Shown: positions 56,491 through 64,000 of the stretch, piece after piece
Layout: each line of letters begins with the position of its first letter
How positions within the stretch are numbered: the first letter of the stretch is position 1
NCBI RefSeq assembly: GCF_022539505.1
Contig: NC_061512.1
Coordinates: 253,224,510 to 253,288,509 of the forward strand
Length of the DNA: 64,000 nucleotides
Direction of reading: 5' to 3'
From: Lolium rigidum
Taxonomy: Eukaryota > Streptophyta > Magnoliopsida > Poales > Poaceae
Notes under the pieces: generated by a model
What the model was told of the DNA's origin: nothing
The model's input: the letters and a program-made list of their open reading frames with translations, nothing else
Databases searched by the model: none
Program-made: the position numbers and the translations under genes

Positions 56491-56599
56491 GTACCTCAAT
56501 TGGTCGGGACAAGACATCGGCTTCACCATAGCGGACCACCCGCAGCAAGTTCCTCGACCAGTGGCAGCCAAGCACTCATTCTCGCCAGCTAGCTATCGC

Positions 56600-57280
56600 A
56601 GGATTTGACGTTTCTCGAGTATTCATAGATGGTGGCAAGCAGCTTAAACCTCATGTATGCGGATACATTGAGGAAGATGAACATATCCTTAGCAAACCCG
56701 AAGCCAACAGTACACAAGGTTCCACGGCATCACACCGGAGAAACCAAGTTACCCATTGGGGAAGATCAACCTCGACGTTCAGCTTTGGAACCCGAGAAAA
56801 TTATAGAATCGAGAAGCTGGAGTTTGAAGTCGTGGATTTCCCATCGCAAGTACCACGCTTTGTTGGGACGACCAAGCATACGCTAGATTTATGGCAGTAC
56901 TCACACTATACATACCTGTTATGGAGATTGCCCTGGACCCAAGGGACCAATCACGGCCAAAGGGAGTTTTGCTTTAGCCGATAAGTGCGACAAGGATTTC
57001 CATCGATTGTCGAAACCTTCGGGATGCAAGCGGAATACTTGGCGTCGAAGAGCATGACCGATTACGACGCACCGCCGTACGTCGGAAGGCCAAACAAGGA
57101 ATCAACTTTCAACACAGAGAAAAATTCTAAGGAGGTGCGGATTCACCCGACAGATCCAAAAAGACGACATCCATTGCAAACAACATGGATATCGCATAGG
57201 AAAGCGCGCTCGTCGAGTTCCTCCGTGAGAACTGGAAAATCTTCGCATGGTGTCCAGCTGACATGCCGGAGTACCTGAGG
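56600..57280 (+). pseudogene. aspartic protease region of Gypsy copy 2
   Basis: FIDGG followed by the same extra A as in copy 1 (ATGGTGGCAAGCAGC at 56628-56642), then SSLNLMYADTLRKMNIS in the shifted frame. The linker to RT is broken again near 56700 and 56870. Confidence 0.8.
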
Positions 57281-58600
57281 AACTTGCCGAGCACCACCTA
57301 AATTTGGATCCAACAAATGAAACCAATCGGACAACCTTTGCGGCGCTTTTCGTAACCAAACCGCAAATCCATGCTATCGAAATAAATAGACTAGAGGAAG
57401 CTGGTTTTATCGTAGAGATATCTACGTAAGCCACATGGGTAGCTAACCCGGTGATGGTGCCAAAGAAAAACACGACAGCTCCTTCGCATGTGCGTCGACT
57501 TCACGTGTCTCAACAAACATTGCCCTAAGGATCACTTTCCCCTCCCAAGGATCGATCAAATTATCGACTCCACGGCAGGTTGTGAACGTCTTTCCTTTTT
57601 GGATGCATACTAGTGTTATAACCAGATCAGACTAAAAGAAGATGATGAAGCCAAGACAGCGTTTATTACACCTTACGGCGTGTTTTGCTACAAGACAATG
57701 CCCTTCGGTCTAAAAAATGCGGGAGCAACATATCAGAGGATGATGCGTAGTGTTTAGCAACACAGCATTGGGAAAAACGTGCAAGTATACATCGATGATG
57801 TCGTCATAACATCAAAAAAGGGGCAACGCTGATCGAGGATCTCAAAGAAACTTTTGACAACCTCGACAAATTCCGCCTCAAGCCGAACCCGACGAAGTGT
57901 TCTTTTGGGGTCCCGACAGGAGAACTTCCGGGATTTCTAGTTTCAGCAAGAGGGATTGAAGCAAATCCCGACAAAATACAAGCCATAGTAACAATGAGGA
58001 AGCCAACGAAGTTGAAAGAAATACAGCAGCTAATCGGGCGAGTCGCAGCCTCGAGCAGCATTCGTCGCCGTGTTAGGAGAAAAAGCACTACCATTTTATG
58101 CGCCGATAAAGCAAGGAGATAAATTCCAATGGAACGAAGAAGCTGATCGAGCTTTCGAAGATCTAAAGCAAAAAATGTCGACACCACCAATCTTAGTGGC
58201 TCCTAAGGAAAAGGAACCTCTCCCGCCGTATATTGCAGCCACGCCCCAAGTGGTTAGCACGGTGTTAGTTGTCGAAAGAGAAGAAGAAGGGAAAATCCAT
58301 GGAGTGCAGCGACCAAGTATACTTCGTGAGCGAAGTCTTGTCGCCCTCGAAACAGAGGTACCCTCGCACCAAAAGCTAGCATATGGAGTGTTCACGACAA
58401 GACGAAAATTGCGCCACTATTTTTCAAGCACACCCGATCATAGTGGTCAATGAAGCTCCTTTGTCAAATATACTCGAACAACCCGGAAGTTACGGGTCGT
58501 GTCTCCCTTTGGGGAATAGAACTTTCCCTCGGGACATCACGTATGAAAAAAGAAAAGCAATAAAGTCGCAAATACTACCGGACTTCATCGCAGAGTGGAT
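57281..58600 (+). pseudogene. reverse transcriptase and first RNase H of Gypsy copy 2
   Basis: Contains RMCVDFTCLNKHCPKDHFPL-type RT sequence at 57490-57560 with frame breaks, a stop inside the LDAYSGYNQI motif (57605-57625: LDAY then TAG), and [20 protein letters not shown] at 57655-57715. Next come the break ATGATGCGTAGTGTTTAG (57740-57760) shared with copy 1, VYIDDVVITSKK at 57785-57820, and SHQKLAYGVFTTRRKLRHYF of the first RNase H at 58365-58425. Confidence 0.85.
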
Positions 58601-59200
58601 GGAGTTGCAAAATACAGGACCCCGCATTTATCGAGAACCCGGACCATGAACTTCGATGGGTCCAAGAGGCTAGAAGGGGCTGGCGCAGGAGTAGTACTCA
58701 TATCACCCGAAGGCGACAAGTTGAAGTACATCCTTCGTATGACGTTCCCCAACGCATCTAACAATGAAGCGGAATATGAGGCTCTCATACACGGGATGAA
58801 GATGGCGAAAGACTCGCGGAGCAACTCGACTAAAAATCTTTGGCGACTCACAGCTTGGTAGCTCAGCAAGTTATGAACCAATGTGACGCAGCCAATGATA
58901 GCATGATGGCATACAAGGAGGTGTACAATGAGCTCGAGAAATTGTTCGATGGATGCGAAGTAAAACATATTAGCAGATTGAGCAACGACGAAGCCGACGT
59001 TCTTGCAAACATCGGGTCGCAGTGCCTTGCAGCCCCACCAGGTGTATTTTGGGAGGAGATAACAGAGAGATCCACTGAGACGACAAAATCAAAAAAGAAG
59101 GAGAAGAAACCCTCGGCGGCTATCAAGGAGAAGCAAGAGGAAGAAGAAGAAGAGCAAGACCTGGTCCTAGTAATACGGATACCATGGATGCAGCCATACA
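58601..59200 (+). pseudogene. archaeal-type RNase H of Gypsy copy 2
   Basis: GDKLKYILRMTFPNASNNEA and EYEALIHGMKMAKDS at 58710-58815, a one-base gain at the GDSQLV motif (58848-58862), then QQVMNQCDAANDSMMAYKEV, HISRLSNDEADVLANIG and a Lys/Glu-rich linker. Confidence 0.8.
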
Positions 59201-60423
59201 TATCATATATCCTCGGAAAGAAATACCGGATGATCCAGCTTGAGGCAAGGCGAGTAATCCGACGCTCCAAAGCTTTCACGGTGGTTAAGGGAGAATTATA
59301 TAAGCGAAGTATTTCAGGCGTCTTGCAAAGGTGCGTTACACCCGAAGAAGGAAGAATAATTCTAAAGGACGTACATGAAGGAATATGTGGCCACCACGCA
59401 AGTAGTCGAGCTATCGCAGCCAAGGTTTTTCGGGCAGGATTCTACCGGTTGACAAGCAATAGAGGACGCTAAGGACATAGTACGAACTTGCGACGCGTGT
59501 CAAAGGTTCGCCGCCAAACCTCACTCTCCAGCCAGCAGAGCTAGCACCAATACCTTTGTCATGGCCCTTGCACAATGGGGACTCGACATGGTTGGCAAGT
59601 TACACAAATCGTCGCCAGGAGGAAAGGAATACATGCTAGTAGTCTGTCGACAAATTCACAAAGTGGATAGAAGCGAAACCGATAAATTCACCGGACGGAG
59701 CATCCGCAAGTAAAATTCATAAAAGACCTCGTCTTCAGGTTTGGAGTGCCCCACAAGCATCGTCACAGTACAACGGCAGCAACTTCACGTCCAATGAATT
59801 CAAAGACTATTGCGAAGAGGTGGGTATCAAGCTGAACTTTGCATCGCTTGCACATCCTCAAACCAATGGGCAAGTCGAGAAAGCCAATGGCATCATCTCG
59901 CAATGGCATCAAGAAGCGCTTGTTAGGACCACTAGAAAAAGCTCGACATACCTGGCCCGAAGAACTACCAAGTGTGTTGTGGAGCATCCGAACAACTCCA
60001 AATACAGCGACACAGAAACTCCGTTTTTTCCGGTACATGGAGCGAAGCAGTACTACCAATCGAGATAGAGCACAACTCTCCACGTGTCGCGGAGTATGAC
60101 GAAGAAACGTCGAGAAAAGCATTAGAAGATGATGTGGACGCACTTGATGAAGCTCGAGATGAAGTATTGTCTCGAGTAACCAAATATCAACAGGACTTGA
60201 AGAATTACCACAAGTCGACGTTTGCGGCCAAGATCTTTTCAGGTGGGCGACCTAGTTCTTCGGCTCACGCAAAAAGTCATGAAAAACTCGAGTCACCGTG
60301 GCTCGGCCCTTACATCGTCACGGAAGTAATCGGAGGAGGAGCATACAGATAAAGGACAAGAAGACAGGGGTGGAGGAGCCAAACCCCCGGAACGTGGCGC
60401 AACTCGGGCGGTTCTACGCCTAG
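59201..60423 (+). pseudogene. integrase region of Gypsy copy 2
   Basis: VTPEEGRIILKDVHEGICGH and HHASSRAIAAKVFRAGFYRL, then the same extra A as copy 1 (TTGACAAGCAATAG, 59449-59462). The core pieces MVGKLHKSS, FASLAHPQTNGQVEKANG and IRTTPN follow, and then the C-terminal LGPYIVTEVIGGGAYR. The stop TAG at 60421-60423 follows LRRFYA-type text. Several frame breaks. Confidence 0.85.
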
Positions 60424-60900
60424 AGTCGAAATATAGTCCTTGTAAAACTTCAATATACCGAAACGCCCGCGAGTTTTCGGACGCACTCTTTTCCTTTTTC
60501 GGGGCACCGAGTGGGGCCGGAGAAGGTTTTTAATGAGGCGGGCTCGCGGTGCTGCAATATAATAAAGATAGTGGCTATATCACCTTTTTCTTTGTCAACG
60601 CGACCAAAGTCATCGCTCCGACGAATTTCAATATAGTTCATCAACAAAAGAAGAAAAAAATCTTGCCTTGGTATTCAAATACCTCGTGAGTCAATAAAAA
60701 TACAAAATAGTACTCAAGTAAAAGCTCGGGGGCTCATATTTGCCTTCAATATATAAATGCCTTGGTCCACAACCTCGCAAGTATACAAATATAGTAAAAA
60801 GTCACCGAAACACTCTGGGGCTAGGCAAACATATAAATATAATGGTTGCTTTACAATATAGTCATGGACTACAAAGAAGAAATTTCTACAAGAAGCAAAT
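60424..60900. other. spacer between integrase and antisense gene, copy 2
   Basis: Counterpart of 37170-37610. It keeps one CTCGGGGGCT purine tract at about 60725-60735 and a changed one near 60811. Confidence 0.6.
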
Positions 60901-60902
60901 AA

Positions 60903-63900
60903 CTAGTCTTGATTCAAGTATGTCATCAAGAGTAACTCTGTTCTCTTCAGAGCAGCACCAAGAAAGTCGGCATAATGGCCATCGGCAAAAAAGTCGGCAT
61001 CCATCCGAAGAAGGTCCTCAATCATTTCTTCGGCTATAGGTGTAACCTTCGTGTTAATCCTATCAACACCAACTCTCCGGCGTTTTACCTTTTGATGAAC
61101 CCTCTCGACAACTTGGGCAAGGTCAAGCTTTGAGTGACAGATCCGGAGCATGATAAGAGCAACTCGGCACCAGCTACCAGCTTGTGCTTTGACAAAATCG
61201 TGGATACCGCGAGCATCTTTGAACCTTTCCATCAATTCAGGAAGAGTTTTTGGTGGGACATTCCGAGGAAACATGGAGTTGTAAACCATAGATAAGGTTT
61301 TGGTACGTAAGTGAAGGAAATCACGGGTTTGAGAGGTACGATCCTGAAATCTGTAATTTGGCGGGTCCTCTCCGGAGTGGCCCAAAACAAAGAACCATGG
61401 TCCAAGGAAAGATTGACAAGGAGGTTTGTCCTAGCGTTTACCCTCTCTTCCTCAGCAGCAGCATCAATAAAGGCACCTATCAACACAACGAAGGGACAAC
61501 CTTTAGGAGACAATAGCATGAAGATGAAAGATATCACAAGACGAGACAAACATACCCGACATATCTGCACCGGCTTCATTCATTAACTCGAGCATGAAAT
61601 TTTCTCGAGTGACCGCTTTTTCAGCTTCGGAAACAAGCAATCTCCTTAGCAGCCACAGCCTCGCGGGCTTGCCGAAGGGCAACTTTTTCGGCTTCGGATG
61701 ATTTACGAGACTCGCTCCATCATCGCAAGTGTTTGCTTTTTCGCATATCGAAGTTGTTGTCGAAGATCATTCAATTCTTGCGACAAGGTATCATCGACAG
61801 TGCGACGTAACAGCTCTCTCCGCGCGGGAAGAAGGCGAAGCATTGGAAGGAGTAGGAATTGGAGTATAGTTATCAAATATCAACTGAAATTTAAAACAGA
61901 ACAACATTAAAAAACAGGCAAAGATAGAGTTCTTCATTAATCTCTCGAGAATAATTACAAGGGCACTACAATGGAGCTAGGGAAATACGTGTCGCCAAAA
62001 GACTACTTTGGCGACAAGAGCAAAAGAAGCAAAAGAAAAACAGAGGCATGCAACTAGACCTCCGGCCTTGACGAACTAGGAGTCGACGTTGGCTGGATCC
62101 CGAGATACGCCAAGATTTTCTTCGTATTGGGCTTGGCCGCCTTCATCGTTGACTTCCACCTCGACCGTTCTATCGATCGGTGTCGCCAACCTTCGTCCGG
62201 CCGAGAGTCTGCCGACCGTCAGCCAACCGGAGCAACAAGTATTTTCAACGGCTACCTTCATGTTCTCATGGCGCAGCCTTCAGCCCAAGATCTTCCGATG
62301 TATTGAACATCTTGGCGAGGTCAAGGAAAGTCGAAGGTTCCTCTTTCTTCGGGAAGAAGTAGGGGAACAACGCCGACAAAGCCCCACTGGCATTGGCCAC
62401 GCCTTCACGAATTTCGCGTCCATGGGACTCTAGAAGAGAAAGTGCGTCAAGAAGAGGGTCATTGACAGGCTTTTCCAGGTCAAAATCTTGGTTGGTTTGG
62501 GCTGCCACACAAGAAAGAACATTAGTCAAAAACCAAGAAACAAGAAGTACAAACAAAATAGAAGGGACAAGTGATATTACTCAGTGTACGTCGACTTTGC
62601 GAATTCAGACGCTTGATGATCCCTTGTTCTCGTGCAACCTGTGCAGATTTTTGCTCGTGCAAGGCAGATTCAAGCATCTTTGAGCCTTTGCTGCAATTCT
62701 TCGACACTAGCAGCCTTTGCTTTGGCATCATCAGCTTTCAGCTCCGGCTTCGCTAGCAGCAAGCTCAGCTTTCTTGCGAGCCGTTTCACTTTTCTCAAGA
62801 TTCCGAGAAAGTATTTCAAGCACGTTGGTTAGCTTCCGCAAGTTTTTCTGTTGAGAAAGGAAAAGGAAGAGAAGAAAGATCAAAAATAGCGACAAGCAAG
62901 CAGCAGTAGAAAAACCAAGGAAAAACAGCAAGTATAAAAGTCGTCACCTTCGGCTCGCTGGCATACTCGCGGTACCCAATAAATTGGGACCCAATGCGGA
63001 TAAGATCCTTGATCATAGGCTGTCAAAGAAGAAGGAAAGAAGGGGAAAAATTTCGGCATTACACAAAGTAAAGGTCCACAAAAGCAAAATAGAGGAAATA
63101 TAGATCTCGATAAACTTACATCATCCAAGAGCCGCGAGGAAGAACTGCCCAATTGAGGAGGAGGCTCAACGATCATTTCAACCCTTGCCCTTTTTGGCGA
63201 AGGGACAAGGGGGCTCGATGGTGGAGTAGTAGTGACGACGTTTTGTTGGGGAGGCGATGTTTCATCTCCTTCAACTAACGTGTCCGAAACAAGCACAGTA
63301 CGTGACGTGCCGGTCCGAGGAGCTACGTCGAGAATCGGTACTTCTTCCTCATCACTAGTAAAAAAAATCGACAAGTACAAAAAGCAAGACAGAGTTAAAT
63401 CTTTCGAGTACATCAAAAAGAGGAGGAGAGATAAAATTGACTTACGAGCTGATGAGGGACTCAAAATAAGGATCATAAGCTGCCTTCGGATCGAAGGAAC
63501 AACTTCTTCAGCCTTAGAAATGCCGGAATCCTCGACTTCAGTCCTTTTCCTTTTGTTCTTCGGAGAAACAAGCAGGAGGAAGGGATCTCAGCCGATTCAC
63601 TAGCTTCGTACTCAACCTCTCTCTCATGAGAAGCCGCAGATTTGTGAGAACCCGCGACTTCACTTTCGTGGACGTAAGAGCCTTGAGTATCGTCGGCAAC
63701 GACGGTCATTTCTTCGACTTCTCCACCCTCGTGAAGAGGAGGAAGGGAAGTTATACTAGGATGGTCCCGAAAAATAAGAAACCAAAGAAAACGAAAAGAG
63801 ATGACAATACAATGAGATGCAGGAAAAAAAAGGGCGCAACAAGATAAAAACGCGGAAAGACAAAATACCTTGGGGAGTGGATTGGTGGAGCTGTATGGTT

Positions 63901-63990
63901 CCACGCGACAAGAAGAAGGAACTCGGATCTTTGCCCGTGCGAGAAAGTCTTCGAACCAACTTCTCCAAGTCCTTGGTGGAAAGGTTACCG
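60903..63990 (-). pseudogene. antisense gene of Gypsy copy 2 (N-terminal domain outside the window)
   Basis: Same gene as 33345-37169, here on the minus strand. The C-terminal block is at 61280-60903 (ELMERFKDARGIHDFVKAQA, KVKRRRVGVDRINTKVTPIA, DADFFADGHYADFLGAAL, ending LNQD). An exon missing from copy 1 is at about 61480-61330 (EEERVNARTNLLVNLSLDHG). Coiled coils are at about 61790-61620 and 62860-62590. The linker with SDEEEVPILDVAPRTGTSRT and SSPLVPSPKRARVEMIVEPP is at 63360-63130. The intron before the 62830 exon keeps a proper CAACAG acceptor, where copy 1 has CAACGG. Confidence 0.75.
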
Positions 63991-64000
63991 GAGATTCTCG

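Larger units (their letters stand above)
53585..64000 (+). mobile_element. Ty3/Gypsy Tat-lineage retrotransposon, copy 2, runs off the window
   Basis: Same family as 31596-44435, in opposite orientation. The 5' LTR, primer site, gag, protease, RT, RNase H regions, integrase and most of the antisense gene are in the window; the 3' LTR is not. The five bases before the LTR are GGTAG, the predicted TSD to be found at the far end. Confidence 0.9.

Noticed and set aside
56624..56642. Programmed frameshift as the sole explanation for the protease break
   Set aside because: Possible, but no slippery heptamer is evident and the same kind of A insertion also occurs in integrase, where no frameshift is expected; kept only as an alternative.
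1..64000. tRNA, rRNA, snoRNA or miRNA genes
   Set aside because: No tRNA A/B-box pairs with a cloverleaf, no rRNA text, and the inverted repeats seen all belong to MITEs or retroelements.

Overview
The window looks like repeat-rich intergenic DNA from a large-genome grass (Poaceae, probably Pooideae, though the species cannot be named from sequence alone). The evidence is the transposon set: Ty3/Gypsy elements of the Tat type, a Copia remnant, a Helitron with a grass-type 3' hairpin, Stowaway-like MITEs, plant L1 fragments and hAT ends. The gene remains have plant-style GT-AG introns. I found no intact protein-coding gene and no tRNA, rRNA or CRISPR array.

Layout. 1-6.8 kb: two direct copies (R1, R2) of a degenerate minus-strand gene fragment; R2 is interrupted by a 2.66-kb Helitron. 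6.8-7.3 kb: a solo LTR with a perfect 5-bp target-site duplication (TSD). 9.3-11.2 kb: an L1-type LINE fragment nested in a Stowaway-like MITE. 12-14.4 kb: a third copy (R3). 14.7-20.2 kb: GC-richer cassettes plus a fourth copy (R4). 20.2-21.6 kb: a UBX-domain (PUX/FAF2-like) pseudogene on the plus strand. 21.9-29.9 kb: a convergent multi-exon minus-strand gene or pseudogene that I do not recognise, with a frameshift and a stop in its last exon; one intron holds a 2.6-kb LTR element with a 906-bp inverted repeat. 29.9-46.3 kb: an old Copia element, split in its reverse transcriptase by a 12.84-kb Gypsy element (31596-44435, minus, TSD CCACA). 46.3-52.8 kb: a second copy of the 15.8-20.2 kb segment, with a hAT remnant (itself holding a MITE) inserted. 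53.0-53.6 kb: more acidic exon cassettes and a hAT-like end. 53585-64000: a second copy of the same Gypsy family, plus orientation, running off the window.

The most interesting features are four. (1) The 25615-28237 retroelement ends in U5 on both sides, yet has one 5-bp TSD around the whole structure. (2) The Gypsy family carries a multi-exon antisense gene with its own TATA box, bracketed by five identical polypurine-type decamers. (3) The two Gypsy copies share the same frame-breaking lesions in protease, RT and integrase, although the LTRs of the first copy differ by no substitution. (4) The Helitron has an empty paralogous site in the same window.

Coordinates of repeat copies and exons were read by eye. 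LTR, TSD and Helitron ends are exact readings; copy borders of diverged repeats are good to about 20-50 bases.
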